DNA from: Azospirillum rugosum
GTDB lineage: Bacteria; Pseudomonadota; Alphaproteobacteria; Azospirillales; Azospirillaceae
DNA length: 64,000 nt
Reading direction: 5' to 3'
NCBI RefSeq assembly: GCF_017876155.1
Contig: NZ_JAGINP010000036.1
Coordinates: 19,686 to 83,685, forward strand
Shown: one piece after another, positions 27,822 through 36,090 of the stretch
How the letters are laid out: each line of letters begins with the position of its first letter
Numbering within the stretch: the stretch's first letter is position 1
Notes under the pieces: generated by a model
The model's database searches: none
What the model was told of the DNA's origin: nothing
Seen by the model: the letters and a program-made list of their open reading frames with translations, nothing else
Program-made: the position numbers and the translations under genes

Positions 27822-27844
27822 CGCCGGTTCTCCGTAAATCCGGG
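27822..27844 (+). repeat. Dispersed repeat copy 1 (core CCGTAAATCC)
   Basis: The segment GCCGGTTCTCCGTAAATCC, preceded by GGATC, recurs at 37358-37379 in the same orientation and at 47315-47340 inverted. All three copies lie outside genes and near further ATCCGG palindromes. Confidence 0.6.
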
Positions 27845-28048
27845 TAGGAAGGAGCTGCGCGCCCGATGGCGGCGACCGGTGGAGATGGAGGAGAATCACT
27901 GGCGCACCGCCGGACAGATGGATGGCCGATGTGTGCGACGGCAGGCCGGTCGAACTGGCCGTCGATGCGGCCGGCATCGTGCCGTGCACCCTCTGCGCAT
28001 GGGTCCGACGCCACATCAGCGCGCCACGACGTCGAGCTGCTTATGCGC

Positions 28049-28114
28049 CAGTCGCAAAATAAAGGGCCACCAGTCGCACGGTTAGGGGCCATGTTCGCAG
28101 AATTATGGGGCCGA
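28049..28114. repeat. Three tandem 22-bp imperfect repeats
   Basis: Units at 28049-28070, 28071-28092 and 28093-28114 share the pattern (CA)GTCGCA, six to seven AT-rich bases, then GGGGCC. A degenerate fourth unit may follow to 28136. The 22-bp period equals two DNA turns, as for iterons that bind a replication protein. Terminal repeats of an IS21-type element look similar. Confidence 0.65.
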
Positions 28115-28133
28115 CTGCTGATTTATCGGCCCC
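28107..28133 (-). terminator. Possible terminator of the 28218-28394 gene
   Basis: An 8-bp perfect stem GGGGCCGA/TCGGCCCC with an 11-base loop lies about 85 bp after the stop of the - strand gene. On that strand it is followed by ATAATTCT. It overlaps the third tandem repeat, so the terminator role is uncertain. Confidence 0.4.
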
Positions 28134-28217
28134 GCTCGCGTCTTTGGGAGCCGACGACACCAGCAGGCGGCCTCCGGCCGCGCAACGAGCCTCCTGGCCA
28201 CGACGCACGACGCCGCC

Positions 28218-28394
28218 TCAGGCGGGCGACGCCTCCTTGACGAACACCAGCGCGTCGGTGGCGCGGTCCATCCTCGCCTGCCGGGCGAGGAGGCGGTCCA
28301 GTTCGGCCCGGGCCTGGGCGCGTTCGCGGCGGGTCAGGGCACAGGACGCCAGCTCGGCCCGCAGTTCCCGGACTTGGTCGTGGATGGTGAGCAT
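28218..28394 (-). CDS. Small helical hypothetical protein
   Basis: A 58-residue protein (MLTIHDQVRELRAELASCAL, then RAELDRLLARQARMDRATDA) that is almost entirely charged helix and looks like a short coiled coil. GAGGAGGG stands just before the ATG, which supports translation. I recognise no family. It follows the DUF736 gene on the same strand, separated by a 354-bp gap with a strong hairpin. Confidence 0.6.
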   Translation of the reverse strand: MLTIHDQVRELRAELASCALTRRERAQARAELDRLLARQARMDRATDALVFVKEASPA

Positions 28395-28748
28395 CGGTCC
28401 CTCCTCTGGTTTTGAAGACGAGGGGGCGTCACGATGCCGGGGCGGTCCGGGTCGAGGATCGCCGCAGGCGACCGGCGTGCCGGCGAGCGGTCCCCCCAAA
28501 AGGCGCAGCCTTTTGGGGGGACCGCTCGTCCTCGAGGCGGGCCGCCCCGGCATGGTAGGCTGGGACGTCCGAAGAGACAGACGGACTTTCGGGAGCACAG
28601 GGGCCTCCCCGTCTCGCCCCGCCCCCCAGTCGCACGGCAATCACGGCCATCATGAGCCGCGGCGGTCGCTTGTCGCATTCCAGCACGTCCGTTGTGGCCC
28701 GGAGCCGGCCGCGGCGCTCGGATGGAGCGCCGCAACCGGTGGCCGGCC
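28395..28748. other. Intergenic region with a large perfect hairpin
   Basis: This 354-bp gap lies between the DUF736 gene and the 58-residue gene, both on the - strand. It has no supported ORF and is dominated by the 21-bp inverted repeat at 28484-28528. Nothing else distinct was seen. Confidence 0.5.
28484..28528. repeat. 21-bp perfect inverted repeat with 3-base loop
   Basis: Left arm 28484-28504 (CGAGCGGTCCCCCCAAAAGG then C) pairs exactly with 28508-28528, leaving loop GCA. The stem contains six consecutive G:C pairs next to four A:T pairs. No T-tract follows on either strand, so it is not a textbook intrinsic terminator. It could be a transcription barrier or an mRNA end-stabilising structure for the DUF736 transcript. 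Confidence 0.85.
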
Positions 28749-29045
28749 TCAGCGGGACCAGATCAGGGCGTAGCCGCCGTCGACCTCGACCAGGCTGGCG
28801 TAGATCGGAGCCGGGAAGCTGGGGTCGTCCAGCTTGACCGAGTGGTAGTCGCGGCCGGTCTCCTTGGCGGTCTTGCGCCACCCGGCACCGATCTCGATCC
28901 CGTTGCTCTGGGCGCGCAGGTCGGGAGCCTTGTCGCTGTCCTTCGCGGCCGGGACGAAGCGGGCCTTGATGTTGAGGGTGAGCGTCTTGATGGTGCCGGT
29001 GAAGGAGCCGTCGTCGTTGCGGGTGAAGGTGCCGATCTGAGCCAT
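28749..29045 (-). CDS. DUF736 family protein
   Basis: A 98-residue protein starting MAQIGTFTRNDDGSFTGTIK, with LTLNIKARFVP and a C-terminal GYALIWSR. This is the DUF736 pattern found on plasmids and integrative elements of alphaproteobacteria. Function is unknown, though a single-strand DNA-binding-like beta fold has been suggested for similar small proteins. Its 5' leader is conserved with that of the DUF2493 gene at 48307. Confidence 0.88.
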   Translation of the reverse strand: MAQIGTFTRNDDGSFTGTIKTLTLNIKARFVPAAKDSDKAPDLRAQSNGIEIGAGWRKTAKETGRDYHSVKLDDPSFPAPIYASLVEVDGGYALIWSR

Positions 29046-29245
29046 GATCCTCTCCTGCGGGGTTCGACCGCGACCACCGCGGCCTTGATGGCGATCACAA
29101 GGGCGCCGGGCGACCGGCCCGCACCCGCAAGGGCCGCAGCGCAGCGGAGGACGGCCAGGGGCCGGGCTTCTTGCCTCGCGAGGAAGCCGCGCACAGGCGC
29201 AGCCGAGCACGGCGGGGAAGAAGGCCGGCCCCCGGCCGTTGCGGG
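29046..29245 (-). promoter_or_regulatory. Conserved 5' leader B, copy 1 (upstream of DUF736 gene)
   Basis: About 200 bp that align with 48308-48505 upstream of the DUF2493 gene. Shared blocks, on the + strand, include GCGGCCTT..TGGCGATC (29078-29096), CCGCACCC...GGGCCGCAGCG (29119-29141), CGCGAGGAAG (near 29177), GGCGGGGAAGAA (29211-29222) and CCGTTGCGG (near 29236). Block spacing differs by one base between copies, which argues for RNA structure or protein sites rather than a coding sequence. Confidence 0.65.
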
Positions 29246-29498
29246 ATCGAGGTCGGGCTGCTCCGCAGCCACACCCGGCGTCAGGGTCGCCAGCAGGAAA
29301 GGCCGCCGTGGTCGAGCCGCGAGCCGTTCAGCCGGAGACAACACCGCTCACGGCGCCGCAGCGCAATGCCGGATGCAACCGTGCCGGAAATAGCCGCGTT
29401 TCCCAGTCACATGGCCTCGGTCCGGGAGAAGGACCATCAACAGCTCCCACCCGCCGTGATAGCGTCGCCCGATGGAGCGGTTGGGCGGAGATGGATGC
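29246..29498. other. Intergenic, no gene seen
   Basis: Between leader B and the + strand XRE gene. No convincing ORF, hairpin or repeat beyond ordinary GC-rich sequence. Promoters for the two divergent genes should lie here. Confidence 0.4.
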
Positions 29499-29699
29499 AT
29501 GACCCCGGAGCGGTGCCGGCTCTTCCGGCGTGAGCTGGGATGGTCGCAGGAGGCTCTCGCCGAGAAAGCGACGCTGTCGGTGTCGGCGGTGCGCGCCTTC
29601 GAACTCGGCAGGGGCTCGTCGCGGGGCTACGTGCCGGGCAGCCTCCGGCGGGCCTTCGAAGCCGCGGGCGTCCGCATGGACAGCGACGAAGCCCCATGA
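29499..29699 (+). CDS. Small XRE-type HTH protein
   Basis: A 66-residue protein consisting almost wholly of one HTH: MTPERCRLFRRELGWSQEAL, AEKATLSVSAVRAFELGRG, then LRRAFEAAGVRM. It is one of several short XRE proteins in this accessory region with the same layout, a single HTH plus a short AAGV tail. No partner gene is adjacent. Start ATG at 29499 is chosen because it begins the family pattern. Confidence 0.72.
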   Translation: MTPERCRLFRRELGWSQEALAEKATLSVSAVRAFELGRGSSRGYVPGSLRRAFEAAGVRMDSDEAP

Positions 29700-30113
29700 A
29701 CCACTGCGGCGATCAGGAGTTGAAACTTCCTGGCACGGGAGACGGCCGGCGGCGGATGATCGCCACGGGAAAGCGCCAAAGATTGACGGTGATGATCGTC
29801 GTCGGGGGCTCCTGACGTTCCCGCCGTGGTTGGAGTCGCCCTGCACCCGGAAGCGGCTCCTGCCGTCGCCAGCCTTGCAGGAGGAAGGCACGTCGCGGGA
29901 GATGCGCCAGGGATCGACGGTCGTCAGACTCGAGACTCCGCAGGAGGCTCGATTCACGAGAGCCCGGCGCGCGGGCTCGTCCGCGCGGGCGCCAGTTTCA
30001 TTTGTAACGAAGGACCGCGGCACCCTTTGAGACAGCAGGAGCGGCAGCTGGGACACGATCAAGCGCGTTCTCGTGGGCCATCGCGGAACGCATCCCGAAG
30101 AACCATGAGCGGG
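29700..30113. other. Intergenic, no gene seen
   Basis: About 410 bp between two convergent XRE genes. Open frames exist on both strands but none shows a family pattern or a ribosome binding site. No clear repeat or hairpin was found. Confidence 0.4.
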
Positions 30114-30401
30114 TCAACCATGCTTTTGCCGCGACGGACTGGACACGTCCTGCTGCGCGGCCGGCATGCCTTCCGGCTGATCGACCAGCATGACGCCAAG
30201 CCCGCGGGCCGACGACAGGAAGATGACGCCGTGCTCCTCCAGCGCCTTGCGCACGGCATCACGGGTCGTGTCCCGCACATCAAGGCGGTCCGACTCCAGC
30301 CGCTTCAGGGCGGTCAAGGCGACCAGAGCCGTATCCGCCAGCGTCTCCTGGGTCCAGCCGAGGAGCGCCCGTGCCGCCCGTATTTGCCTGGGTGTGATCA
30401 T
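30114..30401 (-). CDS. XRE-family HTH regulator
   Basis: A 95-residue protein: MITPRQIRAARALLGWTQET, LADTALVALTALKRLESDRL, then ALEEHGVIFLSSARGLGVML. It belongs to the same small family as the proteins at 34829 and 36951, all sharing RAAR-L-WTQ and a GV-F tail. It probably represses its own promoter, since a palindrome overlaps the candidate -10 box just upstream. Confidence 0.82.
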   Translation of the reverse strand: MITPRQIRAARALLGWTQETLADTALVALTALKRLESDRLDVRDTTRDAVRKALEEHGVIFLSSARGLGVMLVDQPEGMPAAQQDVSSPSRQKHG

Positions 30402-30443
30402 TGCAGATCACATTCCCGATGCTCGCGCCCGCCGCTACAAAAA

Positions 30444-30458
30444 CGACTATTTTAGTCG
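30444..30458. promoter_or_regulatory. Palindromic operator candidate upstream of the XRE gene
   Basis: CGACTA TTT TAGTCG is a perfect inverted repeat, 43 bp upstream of the XRE start. Read on the - strand it contains TAAAAT, a good -10 hexamer. Repressor binding there would block transcription, so autoregulation is likely. Confidence 0.55.
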
Positions 30459-30633
30459 CATCAGAGGCCTGAAGGGGATACACTCTCCGGCTGCAGCGAT
30501 CCGCCGCCTTTTCCCGGCCGCAGGGTGGCGAGGGAGGGGCCGCATCGCCGTCCCGCCTCGTCACCGGCCTTGTCCAGCCGCGCGCGGCGACAAACGCCTG
30601 GGAAAAGCCGACAACGGTGTGGAGGACAGGGCG

Positions 30634-30876
30634 ATGCGGCGTGTCTGGGAATTGGCCGCCTTGGTGACGCGCTACGACCGGTGCATGAACGACGGCGACG
30701 CCTTGACGCCCACCGACCTGCCCGCCGCGGTGGAGAGCTATTGGCAGGCGGCGGCCATCAAGGAGCTGATCTACGACGAGACGGCGCGCTTCGGCGTGCC
30801 CCTGCCGTACACCGGCTGCTGGCAGGGCGATCTGCGGACCGTGCAGGCCTTCATTGCCGGAGGCGGCTGGCAGTAG
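30634..30876 (+). CDS. Hypothetical protein, 80 residues
   Basis: It starts at ATG 30634 behind GGAGGACAGGG, a strong ribosome binding site. The protein, MRRVWELAALVTRYDRCMND to FIAGGGWQ, is soluble with no motif I recognise. It stands alone, divergent from the XRE gene at 30401. Codon usage looks like that of neighbouring genes, so it is probably real. Confidence 0.55.
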   Translation: MRRVWELAALVTRYDRCMNDGDALTPTDLPAAVESYWQAAAIKELIYDETARFGVPLPYTGCWQGDLRTVQAFIAGGGWQ

Positions 30877-31150
30877 ATGGCCGAAACCTCTCATCACTTT
30901 CTTTTCCCAACGCCTCGCTCCATGCAGACCACGGCCCGGTCGAACCGACACCTCTGCCGGATGTATCGGCTCAAAACGATGGTGCGTTGCTCGCCGTCCT
31001 CCGGCGAGACCGCGGCGAGACGGTGTTCGGCGGTGTCCTGGCGGCGCTCAATGGTCGGCCCGAACGGGGGTGACGCGGTGACCGCCGGCGTGCGGCCGGC
31101 GTGCAGCCGGCGCGGAATATCATACGCGGATAAGCATGAGGACAACCACC

Positions 31151-31531
31151 ATGGCCAGCGATACACCCGTCCATGTCCTCGTCGCCGACGACGAGGTGCT
31201 GGTCGCCTAGGCGCTGCGTTCCATCCTGGAAGAGGCCGGCTACCGGGTCACCGTCGCCCACGATGGCGAGCAAGCGCTCGCCCTTCAGGCCAGGGATCCC
31301 GCCGACGTGCTGCTGACCGATCTCCAGATGCCCCGCCTGGACGGGCAGGGATTGATCCGCGTGCTGCGGGCCGAGCACCCCATGTTGCCGGTGATCGTGA
31401 TGACGGGCGCCCCCGACCCCAGCAGCTTCGCGGACCTGCGCGGCGCGGCGGCCGGCACCATTATCATGGTCAAGCCGGTCGGCCCCCAACCGGTTCTGAC
31501 AGCCCTCCGAAACCTGCTTGGGGTGCGGTGA
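31151..31531 (+). pseudogene. CheY-like response regulator with an internal stop codon
   Basis: ATG at 31151 opens a single-domain receiver: ASDTPVHVLVADDEVLVA with the acidic pair, then TAG at 31208-31210 (codon 20), then ALRSILEEAGYRVTVAHDGE in the same frame. The phosphoacceptor region is VLLTDLQMPRLDG, the Thr position is VIVMTGAP and the conserved Lys is in IIMVKPVGP. All other receiver residues are intact, so a single nonsense change, for example CAG to TAG, inactivated it. No output domain is present. Confidence 0.82.
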
Positions 31532-31659
31532 CCGCATCGGGGGCCGGTGTGCCGGCAAGATGATCGAGAACCACACAGCCACTATGAAATTGTGGATTCT
31601 TGGCTGCCGGAACCGTTCCATACCGTCCCGTGCAACGCCAACGCGGAGCGTTCCGAACC

Positions 31660-32064
31660 ATGACCGATGTGATCACACAGACTGCCAGGATCGTGGCCGC
31701 TTATGTCCGAAACCACCCTGTCGGCGTGGATGAGGTGCCGCTCCTGATCGCGACCGTACGCGGGATCCTGGAAACCCTTGGTACGCCCGAGGAACCGCGG
31801 CACGTTGAACGGAAGCCGGCGGTGCCGATCCGCCGCTCGGTGACGCCCGACTGCATCGTCTGCCTGGAAGACGGCAAGAGGCTGAAGATGCTGAAACGCC
31901 ACCTGCGAACCGTCTACGGCATGACGCCGGAGGAGTACCGGGCGCGCTGGAACCTGCCGGACAACTATCCGATGACCGCTCCGAACTACGCGGCGGCCCG
32001 CTCCGCGTTCGCCAAGGCGCGGGGGCTCGGCCGAACCGGCCGGCGACCGAAGAACGCAGGGTGA
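31660..32064 (+). CDS. MucR/Ros-family zinc-finger transcriptional regulator
   Basis: A 134-residue protein with the MucR pattern: TARIVAAYVRNHPVGVDEVP, the zinc-binding segment CIVCLEDGKRLKMLKRHL, then GMTPEEYRARWNLPDNYPM and APNYAAARSAFAKARGLG. Members control exopolysaccharide, motility and virulence genes in alphaproteobacteria. The ATG at 31660 begins the conserved part; the frame opens 20 codons earlier. Located 128 bp after the broken response regulator. Confidence 0.92.
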   Translation: MTDVITQTARIVAAYVRNHPVGVDEVPLLIATVRGILETLGTPEEPRHVERKPAVPIRRSVTPDCIVCLEDGKRLKMLKRHLRTVYGMTPEEYRARWNLPDNYPMTAPNYAAARSAFAKARGLGRTGRRPKNAG

Positions 32065-32103
32065 AGGCGTCGCCGGAACAGGCGACGGGTCGGCGGCGGC
32101 TGA

Positions 32104-34062
32104 TCAGGCCGCACCGCTGCCGCAAGCGGGATGTGAAGCATCCCCGCATCCCTGAAGCACCACCCGGTTCTTGCCGGTGCGCTTTGCCTCGTACAGCGCG
32201 ACGTCCGCCTGCCGGATCGCCTCCTCGGGCTCCAGCGCGGCGGCCGCCCACACCGATACGCCGGCCGAGCAGCCGACCCGCACGGGCCGGCCGGCGATGA
32301 CCGCACTCTGCCCCACCGTCGCGACGATGCGCTCGGCCAGGGCCAGCGTGCCGCATGCCGTCCCGCAGGCCGACGGAACCAGCACGGCGAACTCGTCGCC
32401 GCCCAGCCGCGCCACGAAATCGCCGTCGCGCAGGCAACTCCGGAGCCGGCCGGCGACGATCCGCAGCAGCTCGTCGCCTGCGGGGTGCCCCAGCGTGTCG
32501 TTGACCGCCTTGAAGTCGTCGAGGTCGAGCAGCATCACTGCCTGCCGGGCGCCGTCCGCCGCCGCCCCGGTCAAAGCCGTCAGGCGCTCGGTCAGGTAGG
32601 CGCGGTTCGGCAACCCGGTCAGCGGGTCGTGGTTGGCGGCGTACCGGGCGCGGTCCTTCTCCGCCTCGGCCGCCCGGTGGGCGGCCTGCACCAGCAGTTC
32701 GCGCTCCCGGCGCTCGGTCACGTCGGTCATCATGCCGACCATGCGCAGCGGCTCCCCGTCGGCACCGAACTGCGCCCGGCCGCGGACGAACAGCCAGCGC
32801 CAGGAGCCGTCCTTGTGGCGCACGCGACATTCGGCCTCGACCTGCTCCGACCGCCGCTCCAGGTGCGCCTGCACGGCGGCCCGGAGGACCGGGCCGTCGT
32901 CCGGGTGCAGGAGGTCCCAGAACTCCCGCGAGTCGTCGCCCATCTCGTGGTCGGCCAAGCCGTACAGCGCCTTCATCCGGGCCGTCCGGCGGACCTTGTT
33001 GGTGCGGAGATCCCAATCCCAGATGCCGTCCGCCGTGGCGGCCACCGCCATGTCGAAGCGCTCCTCGCTTTCGCGTACGGCCCGCAGCGCGTCGCGCAGG
33101 GCGTCGGCCTCGCGGCGCGCGGCGCGCAGGACGAGGACGCTGAGCGCCAGGCTGAGCGCCACGCCGCCGCCGCCCACCGCCCAGACCAGCAGGGTCCGCG
33201 ACCACCAGGGGGCGAACAGCGCGTCCAGCGGCCGGCCGGCGATCACCACCAGCCCCTCCGGGTCGAGGCGGCGGAAGGCGTACAGGCGCGCGACCCCGTC
33301 GATCGGGGAAACGTGTTCATAGACCCCCGCCTCCTCGGTCAAGCGCTCATGAACATAAGAGCCCTCCGGCCAGCCCTTGGGCGGCTCGGCGGCGGGCAGC
33401 GGAGCACGCACGACGACATCGCCGTTCAGCTTCCGGATGGCGACCGAGGCGTTCTCATCGCCGGCGATGCGGCGGTAGAAGTCGGCGAACCGGTCGGCAG
33501 GCACCCCGGCCACCACGATGCCGCGGAAGGTGCCGGAGGGATCCTCCAGGCGCCGGGACACGACGAAGAAGAAGCCGCCGGTCACCCGCCCCCAGATGAG
33601 CGGGCTGAGGAACAGCCGCTCGCCGGCCCTGGCCGCCTGGAAATACTCCCGGTCCGCCACGCTGAGGCGGCCCAGCCTCTCCTCGGCGGTGGAGAACACC
33701 GCGTCGCCGCGCTCATCGTACACCCACAGGGAATCGACACCGTCGGCGTCCCGAAGCATCGCCCGTAGGGCCTCCCGGTCGGCATCCGCCGCTTCGGGGG
33801 TCGGCAGCGGCCGGCCGGCGAAATGGTCAGCGACCCGCCCGAGCAGCATGACGTCGGTCCGGATCACCGCCCGGACGTGCTCGGCCACCAGGATGGTGCG
33901 CTGGTCCAGCTCCCGCTCCGCGTGCAGGCGGGTGGTCCGGTGATCGATGATGATGGTGGCGCTCACGGCGATGATGGTGACGGCGACCGCCGATCCGACC
34001 AGCGCGGCAACGAGGCTTCGTATGTTGGCCGTCAAAGGATCCTGACTCTCGCGCCCGAACAT
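32104..34062 (-). CDS. Membrane-bound diguanylate cyclase with sensor and PAS domains
   Basis: A 652-residue signalling protein. An N-terminal helix (LVAALVGSAVAVTIIAVSAT) is followed by a periplasmic Cache-type sensor (residues ~40-275) and a second helix (LLVWAVGGGGVALSLALSVL). A PAS domain follows (FDMAVAATADGIWDWDLRTN, LLHPDDGP), then a GGDEF domain with an intact RLGGDEFAVL signature and HDPLTGLPNRAYL. It should make cyclic di-GMP in response to an external signal. No EAL domain is present. Convergent with the MucR gene. Confidence 0.93.
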   Translation of the reverse strand: MFGRESQDPLTANIRSLVAALVGSAVAVTIIAVSATIIIDHRTTRLHAERELDQRTILVAEHVRAVIRTDVMLLGRVADHFAGRPLPTPEAADADREALRAMLRDADGVDSLWVYDERGDAVFSTAEERLGRLSVADREYFQAARAGERLFLSPLIWGRVTGGFFFVVSRRLEDPSGTFRGIVVAGVPADRFADFYRRIAGDENASVAIRKLNGDVVVRAPLPAAEPPKGWPEGSYVHERLTEEAGVYEHVSPIDGVARLYAFRRLDPEGLVVIAGRPLDALFAPWWSRTLLVWAVGGGGVALSLALSVLVLRAARREADALRDALRAVRESEERFDMAVAATADGIWDWDLRTNKVRRTARMKALYGLADHEMGDDSREFWDLLHPDDGPVLRAAVQAHLERRSEQVEAECRVRHKDGSWRWLFVRGRAQFGADGEPLRMVGMMTDVTERRERELLVQAAHRAAEAEKDRARYAANHDPLTGLPNRAYLTERLTALTGAAADGARQAVMLLDLDDFKAVNDTLGHPAGDELLRIVAGRLRSCLRDGDFVARLGGDEFAVLVPSACGTACGTLALAERIVATVGQSAVIAGRPVRVGCSAGVSVWAAAALEPEEAIRQADVALYEAKRTGKNRVVLQGCGDASHPACGSGAA

Positions 34063-34140
34063 GATTCCTATGGTTGCGGACCTTATCCGGTTTTCTCTTG
34101 GAGATCACTTGCCGAAGACGCGGAGGAGGCACGAAGCACG

Positions 34141-34758
34141 CTACGCTTCCTTTGCGGTCAGCGCGGTCAGGTCGGCGAGAACGCCGCGGATGAAGTCCCA
34201 GGGATAGCCGTCGGCGTCGGGTTCCAGCTCGCTCCATTCGGTGGCGATGGCGAGCTTGGCGATCACGCCGGGGATCGACCGTGCGGGCGTGCGGGACGCG
34301 GTCCGGAGCAACTCGTCCACCCGCCGGTCGGCGGCGGCCTCCCGCTCCATGGCACTGGTGAGACCGACCGCCACCGCCTCGGCGTCCCAGCGCGCCTGCG
34401 CGGCGGCAAGGTCGCGCTTCAGCCGTCGGCGCAGGGAGCGGGTGGCCGGTGCTGTCCCCAGCACCCGGTCGATCTGGCGGGCGTCCGTGGCGACGACCGA
34501 AGGGCGCCCCGGGCCATCGAGGGGGATCTCGACACGGGGAAAGCCGATCTTCTCGGCCAATTCCCGTTCCAAGCGCTGAGCCTCGTGGCACAGCCGCTGC
34601 GAGGAGGCAAAGGTTTCTCGCCAATCCTTCCAGAGCAGGATGAGTGGGTCGGTGTCCTGACTCTCTCTCAAAGTAGAGGTCAGTAGACGAGCAGCGGCAG
34701 CGATGCTCCCTCTCCGGGATGCGCGACTCATCTTCGGCGCTCGCGTCCTTGGAGACAC
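34141..34758 (-). CDS. Conserved hypothetical protein, paralogue A of a divergent HTH module
   Basis: A 205-residue soluble, helix-rich protein with RQIDRVLGTAPATRSLRRRL, EREAAADRRVDELLRTAS and YPWDFIRGVLADLTALTA. It is clearly paralogous to the protein at 36091-36729, which shares RQIDRVLGTAPAT, AADRRVDELLR and the PW-F-RGVL-DL ending. GTG at 34758 is chosen because GGAGG lies four bases upstream; ATG at 34731 is the alternative. It is divergent from a small XRE gene, and this two-gene arrangement is repeated at 36.1-37.2 kb. Function unknown. Confidence 0.75.
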   Translation of the reverse strand: MSPRTRAPKMSRASRRGSIAAAARLLTSTLRESQDTDPLILLWKDWRETFASSQRLCHEAQRLERELAEKIGFPRVEIPLDGPGRPSVVATDARQIDRVLGTAPATRSLRRRLKRDLAAAQARWDAEAVAVGLTSAMEREAAADRRVDELLRTASRTPARSIPGVIAKLAIATEWSELEPDADGYPWDFIRGVLADLTALTAKEA

Positions 34759-34767
34759 GTCACCTCC

Positions 34768-34819
34768 TTTGCGGCTTTCGACGCAACTGATATGATGCAA
34801 AATGACATTGATAATGACA
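34768..34819 (+). promoter_or_regulatory. Promoter/operator candidate of the first HTH module
   Basis: Between the divergent genes are TTTGCG (34768-34773) and TATGAT (34791-34796) 17 bp apart, and two copies of AATGACA (34801-34807 and 34813-34819) just downstream. The repeats could be operator half-sites for the XRE protein. Confidence 0.45.
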
Positions 34820-34828
34820 CCACAAAAA

Positions 34829-35107
34829 ATGACTGATGCCAAGAATAATGTTATTTCCCCCGCGCAATGTCGTGCTGGGCGGGCTTTGGTGCGGATGAAC
34901 CAGCAGAGCCTTGCGCAGGCTGCGGAGGTTTCGACGAAGACCGTAGCCGACTTTGAGCGGGAGATTGAGCGCCAGCTCAATGTCCGGACCCTGCGCGCGA
35001 TCCGTGCCGCGCTGGAGGCTGCCGGCGTGGAGTTCATCCCAGAGAACGGCAGCGGTGAAGGGGTTCGGTTCAAGAAGGATCGGCCGCAGGAGACGAACGT
35101 CATTTGA
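34829..35107 (+). CDS. XRE-type HTH protein of the first divergent module
   Basis: A small regulator (92 residues from ATG 34829; in-frame ATGs also at 34802 and 34814): SPAQCRAGRALVRMNQQSLA, AQAAEVSTKTVADFEREIER, then AAGVEFIPENGSGEGVRF. The latest ATG is preferred because a likely -10 box ends at 34796. The ~45% GC start region contrasts with the rest. Its 3' end overlaps the convergent XRE gene by 8 bp. It is homologous to the HTH protein at 36951. Confidence 0.75.
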   Translation: MTDAKNNVISPAQCRAGRALVRMNQQSLAQAAEVSTKTVADFEREIERQLNVRTLRAIRAALEAAGVEFIPENGSGEGVRFKKDRPQETNVI

Positions 35108-35549
35108 CCACGCCCTCGACCGCGCCCACCGTCGCCTTGACCAAATCGAAGATCCCCCGGCGCACGCGCGTGTCCTTGATCCGGTAGTAGCATTTCACCA
35201 GTTCCAGCGTCTCCCGCCGCCCCATCGGTGGCGTTTCGAGATCGGGCGGCTCAGAGGCACGGGGCGCCGCATCCGGCATATCGTCGAAGAAGAAGCTGAC
35301 CGGCACGTCGAGCACATCCGCCAACTGCCAGAGCCGTGACGCGGCGATGCCGTTGGCGCCGTGCTCGTACTTCTGGATTTGTTGGAAGGTCAGGCCGACC
35401 CTCCGGCCCAGTTCGGTCTGTGACAGGCCGAGCAGCGTGCGGCGCAGCCGCAGCCGTCCACCCACGTGGGTATCCACCGTGTCCAAGCCGGTCCCAGCCT
35501 TCGGCCTGCGACCACGCCCTTTGTGTCTCGCCTCTGATACGACGTCCAT
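35100..35549 (-). CDS. XRE-family regulator with C-terminal extension
   Basis: A 149-residue HTH protein of the type common in alphaproteobacteria: DTHVGGRLRLRRTLLGLSQT, ELGRRVGLTFQQIQKYEHGA, NGIAASRLWQLADVLDVPVS, then a C-terminal helical region (RRETLELVKCYYRIKDTRVR). ATG at 35549 has GGAG eight bases upstream and is preferred over starts further out. It is divergent from the XRE gene at 35705. Confidence 0.85.
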   Translation of the reverse strand: MDVVSEARHKGRGRRPKAGTGLDTVDTHVGGRLRLRRTLLGLSQTELGRRVGLTFQQIQKYEHGANGIAASRLWQLADVLDVPVSFFFDDMPDAAPRASEPPDLETPPMGRRETLELVKCYYRIKDTRVRRGIFDLVKATVGAVEGVVK

Positions 35550-35704
35550 GAAGTCTACTCCTGCATCGCGCCTTCGGCTACGGGATGCGACCATGCCCTT
35601 TCTCGCGTGCCGGCTGTGCAGCATGGACCGTAGCGCGCATGCTCTCAAGAAAATGTTACTCATAGTCTGTAGACCAATAGGCTACACGCGGGCTAGCTGC
35701 CCGG

Positions 35705-35917
35705 ATGGATATCCGCAAGCAGGTCGGGCTCAACGTTCAGCGGATCAGGCGCACGCGCGGCTGGTCGCAGGAGGAGCTCGCCTTCGAGTCGGGGCTGCAC
35801 CGCACCTACATCAGCGGCATCGAGCGCGGCGCCCGCAACCCGACGATCACGGTGCTGAAGGAATTGGCCGACGCGCTCGGTGTCCCACCGTCCATGTTGC
35901 TGGAGCCGGCAGCATAG
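35705..35917 (+). CDS. Short XRE-family regulator
   Basis: A 70-residue Cro/C1-type protein: MDIRKQVGLNVQRIRRTRGW, SQEELAFESGLHRTYISGIE, RGARNPTITVLKELADALGV. It is close in sequence to the protein at 27353. The 155-bp gap to the divergent XRE gene is AT-richer and contains GTCTGTAGAC-like symmetry, probably shared operators. Confidence 0.85.
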   Translation: MDIRKQVGLNVQRIRRTRGWSQEELAFESGLHRTYISGIERGARNPTITVLKELADALGVPPSMLLEPAA

Positions 35918-36090
35918 AAGCACTCTGAACAGCCATAGTGCAATGCGCCCTGGAAAGTCTGGCAGTACGGCAATTTGTTTCTCAGACTGCGCGGCGGTAC
36001 GCCCGACCTTCGTCACGATGGCGGTATTCCATTTTCATCCTGATTAACGCCGTGCTCATTGTGATTGTCGCGCCATGGTCGGCAACCGGC

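Larger units (their letters stand above)
27626..28217. other. Intergenic region with palindromic and tandem repeats
   Basis: About 590 bp with no convincing gene. It contains a cluster of ATCCGG-type palindromes (for instance GATCCGG/CCGGATC at 27781-27798), one copy of a dispersed repeat with core CCGTAAATCC (27822-27844), three tandem 22-bp repeats (28049-28114) and a stem GGGGCCGA/TCGGCCCC at 28107-28133 that could terminate the - strand gene ending at 28218. Confidence 0.6.

Noticed and set aside
31151..31531. Read-through (pyrrolysine or suppressor) of the TAG in the receiver gene
   Set aside because: No sign of recoding elements, and receiver domains do not use pyrrolysine. A nonsense mutation is simpler.
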